DNA from: Antitrichia curtipendula
Lineage: Eukaryota; Streptophyta; Bryopsida; Hypnales; Leucodontaceae
Length of the DNA: 64,000 bases
NCBI GenBank assembly: GCA_951230915.1
Contig: OX579633.1
Location: 23,160,574 to 23,224,573, forward strand
Direction of reading: 5' to 3'
Below, in pieces: positions 43,692 to 55,400 of the stretch. Under the pieces are notes generated by a model. It did no database searches, was not told where the DNA came from, and saw only the letters and a list, made by a program, of their open reading frames with translations. Each line of letters begins with the position of its first letter. Position 1 is the stretch's first letter. The translations under genes and the position numbers were made by a program.

Positions 43692-46600
43692 CTAGGCATG
43701 TTCAAGATTCTTAGTTAAAGTCTTGATGATACCAGCCCTAATAAGAAGGAGCTTCACTTCATTGAAGCTGAAGCTTGGAGAATGTATAAACTTATCCTCT
43801 ATCAGATCCATTTTGCAAAAATAACGGAATAAATAGTAAAGATGCTTGCAACTCACGTACTGATGGCGGCCTCCAATTGCTGAAACGGCCATGTCTACAA
43901 AATTGGGACAAGTACACTCGGAATACATGCCAAGTGTGATTCTATAAACCTTTTGTGAGGGCTTTGTTCCAGACTGAAGGGAGATTATGGCTCCAAGGCC
44001 AGGAAAGGGGAGCATGGTTACCCCTAAGATCATTCATTTCACATTACCAGCACTTTCCCATTTATTACGATGCTCTGTAGTGGGAGCATTCGCAATACGG
44101 CGAATCGCCTTGCTCCTTCGAGTTGATGGATATGAATCCGCATGCAAAGGGCTAGGTTGATCGTAAAGGATCGCTGTGAAAACATTTGACATCCTGAACA
44201 AACATCGAGATGACATAGAAGGTCGTTCTTGGAGTTGAAAGCCAGCTTCTTGCAACAATAGTGTTTCTTGGCGGATCAAACTAGTATCACTTAGTACAGG
44301 CCAAACGTCTGGTACTTGAGGCCAGTCAATTACCCAAGCACGCTTAGAGCCTCGTACACATCTTTCAATATCGTCTGGACAAAACCAGAAGTCAGTCATT
44401 ATCTCCTTATTCCCACCATATTGTTTTTTCCGACCACGATACGTTGGAGCTGGAGTGCCTTTAGATCCCTTTGCAATTTTGGCAACGCAACGGATATTTG
44501 TACCTTTCTGTTGGGCATGGCATTTGCAACTAGATTTATGAGACAGTCTTGCAATATGCCATTGTGAAGTGTCACAGTCACTCTCCATTGCAGTTGTGAC
44601 GTGTGGTACATGTGTCGAGCAAATCGGGATGTCAAGTTCAGCGCAAGGAACGGTGGATGCAGAAGTAAATCGTCTTTCCACACGTGGTTGAGAAAAGTTG
44701 ACCTTGTCCGGACGATGAGAATCACCATCAGAACCAATAGGAACGTCAAGCTTGCGTTTACTACTCCCAAACACCTCTTCGCCTTCCAAATGTGGAACAC
44801 GTGTTCCAACGTCACTTAAGTCAGGAAGTCCATTCAACGCCTCTGCAATCTTCTTTGGGTCCCCACTACGTCTCGCACCTCTTAACTTCAGTTCTTCTTT
44901 TGATGGCCCTGACCTTGATGTCGTGCCGTTTAAGAAAGCTCAATAATTTGTCATTTGCATAAATGCTCGAATGCAATCATCAGATGTGGCCGCAAACAAA
45001 TCTTTACCTCGATTACCCGATTGTTGCAACCATCTATTATGTACTGTTTCGGACAAGTTGCATGATGGCATGTCTGCCATCTCCTCAAGGTTCAAGTCCT
45101 AAAGAAAAACAAATGTATCTTAAGGTCAAAATGCAATCATCCAAAAATTTGAAGACACACTTGTGATATAAGCATACCACCACAAATTTGATTTGATCGA
45201 TACGAGACAAAGTATCCCCTTGGAGTCAAGGTCAAAGTCTCTCCTTCGATTGAAGGTCAAAATCTCTCCTCGGAGCCGAGGGCAAAGTTTTCTCTCAAGA
45301 TTGAACCTTGAAGTTTGCCAGAGGCAGTGATATCAAAGTTTCCCCTCGGCATCGAGGGCAAAGTTTTCTCTCAAGATTGAAACTTAAAGTTTGCAAGAGG
45401 CATTGATATCAAAGTTTCCCCTCGGCACCAATGGCAAAATCTCCCTCGGCACCAATGGCAAAATCTCCCCTCGGCGCCGAAGGCAAAGCCACCTACTAGG
45501 CATATTGATAAAAATTCCATTTATCTGGTTTAAATCCTTATGTAAGACAACATATACAAGTTCAGCTCTATAGAAGGCAATATGGAATGCAAGTGCAACC
45601 AAACGAAAGATATAATACAGAAAACAAGGATTGATTAAAATACCATTTGCATGAAGCCACCCCATTGGCGATACCGAAAGTGCCAAAATGCAAGCCACAA
45701 CTCCAATTCACGCAGAGCATCTTCTGAGGCTACTCCAGATGAAAGCCACCAAGAACGAGTTGCTAGGTACCGGGTCTCAGCTTCCTCCATAGTCTTTGAA
45801 TCTTTATATTGCTTGCAAAGACGAGTATGTTGGTGTTGTAAATCTGGTTTGATGAGCTTCTGTGTATGGCGATGCAGCGACATACTCCAATGCAAGAGAC
45901 AAGTTCGCTCACGATTTACCATCTCTATCTTGGAATCCTCTGAACCATACACAATGCGGACGGCGTTCCAATTTGCTTGTGCACTATCAGCCATGAAGCC
46001 CTTGAAGTTCGGATTCAGCACACCATTGTGTTTCATGACATCATTTAATAACCTCTACATGACGCATTGAATCTCGGTGTCCTCAGATTGCATGTCACAA
46101 ACAACAATTGTCATCACCTTTCTGTAATTGGTGTCATAAACATGGCACGCCATTGTCGTCCAATCCTTCACACGTTTGACATGGTCGAACATGAGCCATG
46201 CGTTTTCTAGGTCTCCACTCGGTTGCATGCGCCTTATTAAGTCCACTCCACTACCAGGCCCTTCTACCAACATTTTGAATAAGTATACCTTCTCCTTTCC
46301 TTGTCCAGGAAACACACTATCATGAATGTATTCGAACTTCAAATTCTGTTTCATATTCATGATGCTATCTATGACCCCATTGTTGCATGTGCTACGAAAC
46401 GAAGATATGATGTTACGGATATTTGGTGAACTTAGTCTCTGGAACCTATCCATGACATCCTCTAACAACTTGCCCTGCAACATCTCCTTGGGACCTTCAC
46501 CATCGTGTATGAGCTGGTTGTCTAGAAAATGCTTACTTGCTGCCATGGCAATGGCTGAGTTAGTTGTAGTCGGGGATTTGGCAACCTCACACGCAATGAG

Positions 46601-47803
46601 ACCTGAAATAGTATCTACAGCCTCTCTACATATTCCAGAAGCTACAAGATGCGTATGACTGCCTAGATGAATGCACGCTCGGGTCATTAGAGCAATGTCG
46701 CTGTAGATGTAATATATTCTAGCATAACAAATACTAATGCAATGCGGCGGACATTTGCAAATCTTGCAGAGAAGAGAAGAATCCTTTGGAGGATTAGCGC
46801 CAATATTGAATGGAACGTTAGTATAACCACACCACTCCGTCTCATTGCGCTTTGAGAATCGCTTCAAATAATCACATTCAAAATTGTTACATACTAGATG
46901 GCCTGCACTTGAGGATTTCCTAAACTTCAAACCATTTTGGTTGTGGATATTGGATGTCATGGTCCGACACCAAGCATGACCATCGAATTTTTTATCCATC
47001 CCATGTAAATTTCCAGCAGAAGATGATGAAGAAGAAACATGAAGTGAAGGCAATTCAAATATCACGTCTCCATCAAAGTTGGGAGGAAGATACTGCACTT
47101 TATGGTGGATCAACGAATTGTAATCTAATGCAGCAATTTCGTTCCTGGACTTCCGAATTGATGCGAGATTTTGCAGGTAGTCAACTATACTAACGGTAGT
47201 TGTACTAGTTGGATATATTGGTGGGCGGGAATGCGTCGACAAAGAAAGACTACTCGCTGGCGTTTGATATATACCAGAAGAGGTCCTGATAACATCATCT
47301 GGGACTCTATTAGGCAAAGACGCTTGAATATTTGGCTGGCTAGGAGATTCTCCCTCTGATTCACTAGAAAGATCTATGATGGGGTTCAAGACTTCTTGCT
47401 TTATACGTGTGAGTTGAATTGGTGTACTAGCAATCGTAACATGGTCTCCATCTGTAGAAATACTAGTGGTATGCTGAACAGGAGGCTTGTTGACGGTAGA
47501 AGGGTCAGACTGCCGAGGTTGAAATTGTGTAGCAGCATCTAATATGGGAGACATCAACCCATAAGCTCTATAGCGCCCTTGGCGAAGGTGCCACACATGA
47601 CCGTCTTCGTGTTCTAACTTAAGCATGTGGACGTACTCCTTCAAGTGCCCGGAATCAGACATGACCTCTTCTTCAACATATACACTAGATTGGATGAAAC
47701 CATATCGGACATGAAGAAGGTGTAAAGACACTAGAGCATATCCATCTGGCCCAAGAGGAAGAACTATTGGAATCTCATGGCCATCCGCTCGAATGGACGC
47801 CAT
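43692..47803 (-). pseudogene. DDE/SWIM-type transposase, MULE/KDZ-like, with three in-frame stops
   Basis: Exons 47803-45644 and 45098-43692 with a GT-AG intron (phase 0). About 1188 codons from ATG 47803. The region before about 300 is low-complexity with IKQE (134-137) and IIDLSSE (143-149). Next comes a Cys cluster (CKICKCPPHC, 346-355) and a CxHxGxHxH stretch near 377-385. The catalytic region has VYDT (D557), then GFMADSAQANW after the first stop. RERTCLLHW, with the C-x2-H signature of several RNase-H-fold transposases, and LAFWHFRYRQWGGF follow. A SWIM finger C-x-C-x19-C-x-H (codons 1115-1139) ends the protein. Stops: TAG 46055-46057, TGA 44940-44942, TGA 44034-44036. Frame and splice sites are otherwise intact. 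Superfamily between MULE and KDZ/Zisupton is undecided. Confidence 0.8.
45099..45643 (-). repeat. transposase intron with CTCGGNGCCGAGG-containing tandem repeat
   Basis: The 545-bp intron contains degenerate tandem units (about 45215-45487) built on CCCCTCGGNNNCGANGGCAAA, with ~32-bp and ~95-bp periodicities. The palindrome CTCGGAGCCGAGGG at about 45275 also occurs in the intron array of the neighbouring gene. Confidence 0.75.
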
Positions 47804-49893
47804 TGAGTGAAAAGGAGGCACATCAACAATGAGACGTGTGCGAGAGGAAGTTAGTAAAGATTAGAGAATAGAGATGGATTGAATGAACATCAATACGATG
47901 TATAAGCAACTGATGAATCATTGCATGGATACAATAAAGGGTTCTTATAGTGTGCAAAATACGCAAAAGATAATATTAAATGTGAACATCTATTTTAAAT
48001 ATAAATATGACCTATTTATTTGATTGTCAAAATATAATTCACTGAGAAAGAGCCGTTATTCTGAACGAATACAAAACTACATGTGTAATGCAATTGATGT
48101 AGCAAGATTTCTTTGTTGTAGATCTCGGATCCATTAAGATCCGGCATAATTTATGAATATGGTGAAGTTAAGTACCCCCATTTTTTTACACATAACAATC
48201 CTCTTACCATGAAACAAGAGTAATTCTAACGTATACATATAATAAAGACTCTTTAAGGAGGGATTATAAAACGGATCCATGGTGAATCTACATAAATATA
48301 ATGAAGGTGTGAAAGATTTAGATAGAATAAAATTTCAAGATGAACTAGGAGATCATAAACCAGTTCTTAGAAAATCATAATGGTTCTGTACACAAAATAG
48401 TGAAATTTAATTTAGGATGCTAATTTATTGACAATCCACGCTATATAAATATTCTATGCTATTGTACCATGATATATTTAATCATAAGCCATGTGTATGG
48501 TATAGATTGTCCCACCAGATTAAGATGTAGTTCACAAATTTGTATCCCCCTCCATATGTATAGGTATGAATTTTGGCAATCTAATTAGAATGACCACCTA
48601 TTATCATGGTGGTTTAAACCATGAATCTAAAATCAAATTCCAGCGAGTATAAAACAGTATTTAATCAATTAATTTTCCTCTATTATGTGCCATAATAGAG
48701 TACTTCATAGTTAGGACATAGGATCCTTTAAATATTTAAAAACATTATATCTATGCGTACTGAAGCAAACTTTCAAATTTGAATTTCCACACCCAAGATT
48801 ATATGATACAGTATAAAATGATGGAAGGAGCTCATGTGTAGCCATTGCTGTGAAGACATGACGTAGTAGATTTAGAAGTCTTGCTTATAGTCATATACGT
48901 TGAAAATAGTGACATGTGCTTTTGGGATTGTGGACTTATTTTTCTATGTCTTTACCCTCTATAGATTTTTTGTGTAGTATGATCCGTTAGTCTCATGCTC
49001 ACTGAAAATGGTATAGGAGAGAGTGGTTCCCAATACAATCTGCAAAAGTGAAAGAAGAAAAGAAAGCTTCTATTTTCTTCTCGAAAGGAGTTACAACGGG
49101 CATAGGCTATACGAGAGAAGAGTGTTGTAGTGGAAAAGGAGACCCTTGCAATGCTCAATGCGAATGTTTGTGTCAAGAATGAAAGAAGCATACAGGAAGA
49201 ATTGATCAATACAGTGCAGCTGCTGGAGGTATCAACTGAGGGATACATGTCAAAATCTAGTGTAAGTTTAACATCAGGTGTTTTTCATTTCAAATATTCT
49301 AATCGATAGTAATATTACTTAATAATCCAAAGCTGATTACTATATTGAATAGTTTTATAGTACCAAACAACTCTAAGGGATAATTTAGGAGTGTGCCTCG
49401 TGCTATGTAGTGTGTCAATAATACTAAAAGTGAAGTATTATTCTCTTGTTATGAAGAAACAAATTCGAACAATTTGTAAGTGGCATGTTTTGACATTAAC
49501 AATAAGAACACATGATGCGATTAATGTAAATAAACTGAAGGGCGTATGATTTCTTCACATGCACTTCTGTCTTGTCCAAAATAAGAATTCACCAATACAG
49601 TATTAGCATTCGAGAGGATTGTACGTATAAACACCGTATGACCGTCTCGGCACAGGGGAACACCCGGAACCTAAACCGCTGCAGCAACTATTGACGTTTC
49701 TCGCATTTCCTGAGAGTACTCGTCTCGCAGCAGGTTGGATGTTGTTGTCATTCTAGAAGAGGACTTCTGACCTCGAATTGTAGGTATGTAATGATGTGGA
49801 ATACCTTACAGAACTCCGTCATTTCCATTTGCTAAACATCGCACTAACTTGAACTAATCTAGAGTTTCGTTCCTGGATTAGGGTGACGGAACA
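47804..49893. promoter_or_regulatory. central bidirectional intergenic region of the transposon
   Basis: Lies between two divergent starts (47803 minus, 49894 plus), so promoters of both genes should be here. Mostly AT-rich, with no motif defined. It contains a possible exon-like remnant at 49000-49260. Confidence 0.45.
49000..49260 (+). pseudogene. possible decayed exon of unknown origin
   Basis: One plus-strand frame reads as plausible charged, helix-rich protein for about 85 codons (including EKSVVVEKETLAMLNANVCV and KNERSIQEELINTVQLLEVS). It ends at a good donor AGT|GTAAGT at 49261. Two stops (TGA, TAG) interrupt the frame. No upstream exon or start was found and the sequence is not recognised. 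It could be a fragment of a captured gene or coincidence. Confidence 0.3.
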
Positions 49894-50389
49894 ATGGCTA
49901 GAAGGCCCGCGACGAGGAGTGCGGCGCTTGGAGAGCAACGCGGCGACGGAGGTGGAAGCGGAAGTAATGAGGATCAGGGACTTCAGGATCACGCGGCCAA
50001 GAACCCCTCATCAGAAGTACAGGTTAGAAATTCTTCTGTATCACATGTATAAACTCTCTGTGTAGTCTTGCTTCGACGGATGTTTTCACGGGAGCCAAGC
50101 CGCATAAACGGGCAGCCATGCCGGTCAAGCATCCGAGGGAGCCAAACCGCATCAAGAGAGGAATTGCCGATCGCGCATCCGACTCATGAAATTCCCGATT
50201 CGGTGACGAGAGACCCTTACCAAGTCGGAAACCTATTATCACCTGGGATTATCTTGCGCCTTGACAGAATAGCCTCGGAGCCGAGGGACCTCACCCGCGC
50301 GGCTGATTCTCGAACTGGTAACCAACCGATATGGCTTCGAACCCGAGCTACCCTGTGCGCGCAGCGATTTCTAATTTTTATTTGCCCCA

Positions 50390-52410
50390 GGGTTGTGGTC
50401 GTGGGGCCGAGGGTTCTTGAGCGCGCGGCGGATTTCCATTTGTCCAGCCCACATTTGAGGTCTCGGGGCCGATGGGCGTTCTGCTCGCGGTGAATTTCCT
50501 TTTTTATTTGGCCCAGGGTTGTGGTCTCGTGGTCGAGGGTTCATGAGCGCGCAATGAATTTCATTTTTTATTTGCCCCAGGGTTGTGGTCGAGGGGTCGA
50601 GGGTTCATGAGCGCGCGGCGGATTTCCATTTGTCCAGCCCACAGTTGAGGTCTCGGGGCCAATGGGCGTTCTGCTCGCGGTGAATTTCCTTTTTTATTTG
50701 GCCTAGGGTTGTGGTCTCGGGGCCGAGGGATCTTTAGCTCGCAACTAGTTTCATTTTTTATTTGCCCCAGGATTGTGGTCTCGGCGTCGAGGGTTCATGA
50801 GCGCACGGCGGATTTCCATTTGTCCAGCCCACATTTGAGGTCTCGGGGCCAATGGGCGTTCTGCTCGAGTTGAATTTGCTTTTTTATTTGGCCCAGGGTT
50901 GTGGTCTCGGGGCCGATGGGCGTTCTGCTTGCGGTGAATTTCCTTTTTTATTTGGCCCAGGGTTGTGGTCTCGGGGTCGAGGGTTCATGAGCGCGCAACG
51001 AATTTCATTTTTTATTTGCCCCAGGGTTGTGGTCGAGGGGTCGAGGCACTATAACATAACATGGTAAAAAAAAACCGCACTCAAAATCGAGTGCGGTTCT
51101 TTTTGCCATGTTTTAGTGCAAGTGCGCGTAGTGGGCAATCAACTTCTTTTGCAATTTCCCACTGCAATTTTTGAAATTTGAAAGCATGTAATATATCGTT
51201 GAAAAGGTATTTTGAAGACCTTCCAATGGTATATTACACAATTCCAAATTCTAAAAATTGCAGTGAAAAATTGCAAAAGAAGCTGACTGCGCGCGTAGTG
51301 GGTCTGCACAAAAACGTGGCGAAAAGAACCACACTCGATTTTGAGTGCGGTTTTTTTTTACCATGTTTTGTTATAGTGAGGGTTCATGAGCGCGCGGAGG
51401 ATTTCCATTTGTCTTGCCCACAGTTGAGGTCTCGGGGCCGATGGGCGTTCTGCTCGCGTTGAATTTGCTTTTTTATTTGGCCCAGGGTTGTGGTCTCGGG
51501 GCCGAGGGATCTTTAGCGCGCAGCGAACTAATAAAAAACGCCCCACTGTTGTGATCTCAGGGCCGTGTGACCTTCAGCGCGCGGAGGATTTCCATTTGTC
51601 TTGCCCACAGTTGAGGTCTCGGGGCCGATGGGCGTTTTGCTCGCGGAGAATTTCCTTTTTTATTTGGCCCAGGGTTGTGGTCTCAGGGCCGAGGGATCTT
51701 TAGCTCGCAACCAGTTTCATTTTTTATTTGCCCCATGATTGTGGTCTCGGCATCGAGGGTTCATGAGCGCGCGACGGAATTCATTTTTTATTTGCCCAGC
51801 GTTGTGGTCGCGGGGCCGAGGGATCATGAACGTGCACCGAATTTCAGTTCTAGATTAGCCCCAGGGTTGTGGTCTTGGGGTCAAGGGATCATGAGCGCGC
51901 AACGAGTTTCATTTTTTCATTGCCCCAGGGTTGTGGTCTCGGGGTCGAGGGATCGTGAGCGCGCAACGAATTTCATTTTTTATTTGCCCAGCGTTGTGGT
52001 CGCGGGGCCGAGGGATCATAAACGCGCACCGAATTTCAGTTCTAGATTAGCCCCAGGGTTGTGGTCTCGGGGTCGAGGGATCATGAGCGCGCGACGGAAT
52101 TCGTATTTTATTTGCCCAGCGTTGTGGTTGCGGGGCCGAGGGATCATGAACGTGCACCGAATTTCAGTTCTAGATTAGCCCCAGGGTTGTGGTCTCGGGG
52201 TCGAGGGATCATGAGCGCGCAACGAGTTTCATTTTTTCATTGCCCCAGGGTTGTGGTCGAGGGGTCGAGGGATCATGAGCGCGCAAAGAATTTTATCTGT
52301 CCGCCCCACCGTTGTGGTCTCGGGGCCGATGGACCTTATGTGCGCGGAGAATTTTTTTTGCTATTTGCCCCGGTTGTGGTCTCGGGGTCGATTGGCCTTC
52401 TGTTTGCGTG
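50390..52410 (+). repeat. GC-rich minisatellite (~64-bp unit, ~27 units) in intron 1
   Basis: Head-to-tail units contain GGGTTGTGGTCTCGGGGCCG followed by AGGGATC, ATGAGCGCGC and ATTTCATTTTTTATTTGCCCC. They fill most of the 2.5-kb first intron. A variant unit has GTTGAGGTCTCGGGGCCGATGGG. A first isolated palindrome CTCGGAGCCGAGGG is at about 50275. The array is interrupted once by a CACTA MITE. It is far more GC-rich than the surrounding DNA. Open frames through it come from the repeat. Confidence 0.88.
51047..51378. mobile_element. CACTA-type foldback MITE (332 bp)
   Basis: Begins CACTATAACATAACATGG and ends CCATGTTTTGTTATAGTG. Target duplication AGG (51044-51046 and 51379-51381) is the 3 bp expected of CACTA elements. 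The two halves are inverted repeats over nearly their entire length (about 150 bp per arm), so the transcript could form a long hairpin. Confidence 0.85.
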
Positions 52411-55400
52411 AATTCCCATGATTTTTATGAATTCCCATGATTTCTGATTCATATGACTCCTTCAAGTAATGGTAATCATTTCTCATACATAATGCTTGTA
52501 TGTGATAGGAGGGGGAAGGGAAATCTATTGATTTACAATCTCCGACTATGGAGGCAGAGAACGTTGGTGGAGATGCTGAGCAAGAGAGGACTTCTTCTGT
52601 AATGGATGATGGGAACAAAGAGACGGATTTTACTACTGAGGACGACTTCCGGAAGGCACAGAAAGTCAATTCTGTTGCGTCGATATCTTCTTTGAGATTG
52701 AAGCCGAATTCAATCTCTCGTTTGAGAATCCCATTGTGTCGTCTGAAGGCTATGCCCATGATCCGTGCAGCTCTACAATGCGACCTTACTAGACTGCAGC
52801 AGGAGTTCGTGCATGGATACCGAGATGGATCAAATGTATTTTATGTATCTGTAACGAACGAGCAAGGAGAAATGGAACAAGTCTCTGATGCTGAGAAGGA
52901 GACATGGGGGCCACTATGGAGGGCGAAAATGACATCTTCAGTGCCTATCTCATTGCAACTCCAGGGTTGGAGAGCTTTCAGAATTTGAAGTTTTTTGTTT
53001 GTGATGGAAACCACAGATTGATGGCGTGGTCTTCCTACATTGAGAAGTACCATGGCACCGATCGAGATTGGCACATCTCGGTAGATTCCATTGTTTTGGA
53101 GACGAAAGGGAAGGTTGCCGAAGTCATGCACGCCATGCACGACATCAACCAGTAAGATCATCAATTGATCTAGTTTTTTATTATTCTTGTTTGGAGGTTT
53201 CCTTATGTTTTTTCATAATTTTCATTCCTTATCCGTTCGGCTTGCAGGCAGATAGAGAATTTGTTTATCAAAACGAATTTGGTACACACGTTGTACCGTG
53301 TTCAAAAGTATGGAGTGCTGCCGATACATATGTTTGCGGAGCACTTGAGTACCTCGGATATGGCCCAATGCACCCAGATCACACGGAAAAGTTGGTACTC
53401 GATGTCCGTGGAAGTCTTTACTGCCTTCATTTTTCGGGTAATGTTCCTCACTTGCCACAAATCCTTATATTTCTGTTTCTTGAATCAATTTATGAAGCAC
53501 TACTAATATTTTTTATTTCTGTGTAGTACGAGATAGCTGCAGCAGCTGATGCTGCAGTTAGACAATACAAAGAGGATACTGATGAAGAAGATCAGTCCCC
53601 AGAAGCCATTTTGGCCACTATGAAGGTTGCCACCAAGGACGCAACAGCTCGCTTAGGTCAGAAGTTGGGCAAATTAACAGCGGTGGCCAGTCCCCAGCTT
53701 GGGAGTGGATTCCTTAAAGAGGTATGTTCCTATTCACTAACTCTTGTTATTGCTTGTTCTATTCAATTTTCGTGGCTTTTAATTCCATTTTTTCATTGTT
53801 TGAAGTCCATTTTTTTGTGCTTCAGATTGAGCGCCACTGGACTGAGAATATCAGTCCCGAAATGACATTAGAGAAGTTGCAATCGATTGCAACTTCCAAT
53901 GTCAGTAGTGAGCATAAAGTCCGGTGGCTTCAGTGGTGGAATAATTCAAAGGAAACAAGGAAGGCACTCTGGTTTCCAGCAAAGCCAGTTGCAGAGAATG
54001 AGTTGAGGTCTTTTTTGGCTAAGGCGTGCTGGTATGCTGCGGTAAGTATTTCTAATCTACCTCGTTATATTGGGTATTCTGTTATTCTGTTCTAGTCTTG
54101 CATGTTGATTTCTGGGGCTAAAATAATTTATTCGCATCTGACATCTTATTTATATTTGTTTAACAGATTGATGAGTTGGGGTCTGAAATGTTTGAGGAAA
54201 TAGTGAGGAAGGACAAATTGCCATTGAATATGGATACTCCCAGAGAGCCAGATACTTTTTCAGATTATCTTGAAGGGTGGAGGGTCCGTGTTTGGGACAA
54301 AGCTTTCTTGGGGCATTTGAAGGGGAATTCCAAGGGGGATTCCAAAAGCGATGACGGCTTCAGAAAGAACGATGACTTTAAGAAGCGCAAGGGCACGGAC
54401 TTGGTCGTCAAACGTGTACTTTTCAGGTATAGACAATATTTCTTGTAGTCATTTGTAACTTGTCATTCAGTCTTGATGATTCATTCCTTAGCATCATCCG
54501 ACATTTCTGTATTTTGGACACATTCATCACCATGACTAAATCTGATTCTATAGAATGGCCTGGGCGCTAAGTAGACAATGATTGTAGGTAGAGTTAGCTA
54601 ATGCTGTTTATATGAATACTTAATAGTAATTTTTTAATGAAAACTACCTAACACATTTTTTATTTAGTAGTTGATTTAGTACTTGTCTGGAGAACATGAT
54701 ATCTTCTTGTTGACATATTTTGGTTCTTGGTACAGGTATTTTAAGTTTGAGTTGCTGGAGAAAGGAGCCATTGCAAAACGTGACTTACCAGTTTTTCTAT
54801 CAACATGGGTGGATGCTTCTTCTGAGCATTGCATGTTTTCTTCGGCGCAATTACAATTGTGGACCAATTTGCACCTCAAAACAGGTGCTTGGTATTTGGA
54901 TTGTCCGCCTGAGTTCACGCCAGAGACTGAGTAGAAGCTGAAGCTTTCTACAAATTTGCAGAGCAAGGAAGTGGACAATGAAGAATTTGCTGACCTTGAC
55001 GAGGATGCCAAAGCAAAAGCCATCAAGAAAAGAGAGGAGGCCGATAAAAAGATAGCATTGAAAAATGCCGAAGCAGTGGAGAAGGCTAAAGAGAGATTGA
55101 TGAAACGGACCTTGAAGCTAGCAGAGGCTAAGGAGCCGAAGAAGAACAAGGAGAAGAAGGCAAAAGATCAAATTCCAGATGAGGCCACTAAAGATGAGGT
55201 CTCACAACATCATGGTTCAGGTTCACGTGGCACCAAAAGAGATGCAGATTTTGCTTCACTCAACGAGGAAGGCATGTTGCATGGTCCATCACCCGGCGAA
55301 TTCTTGAATGACTCAGATATTTCTATGAATGAATTCATTGTTAATCATTCTCTTGCGAGTGTGTTGGTTGATCCTCTACCCCAGGTCTACCACGATATTC

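Noticed and set aside
44013..44036. A 24-base GT...AG segment that would remove the TGA at 44034 from the transposase
   Set aside because: Far shorter than any plausible plant intron; a nonsense mutation is simpler.
47803..47821. Transposase start at 47821
   Set aside because: That codon is GTG; the first in-frame ATG is at 47803.
48952..49248. 98-codon minus-strand frame
   Set aside because: No recognisable features; the opposite strand shows the more plausible exon-like frame.
49883..50065. Frame starting at 49883 (MTEQWLEGPRRG)
   Set aside because: It starts at GTG and runs through the splice donor; the ATG at 49894 in another frame connects in phase to exon 2.
50068..52411. Long plus-strand open frames in the GC-rich repeat
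   Set aside because: They follow the 64-bp repeat unit, have no start context or domain, and lie inside a well-supported intron.
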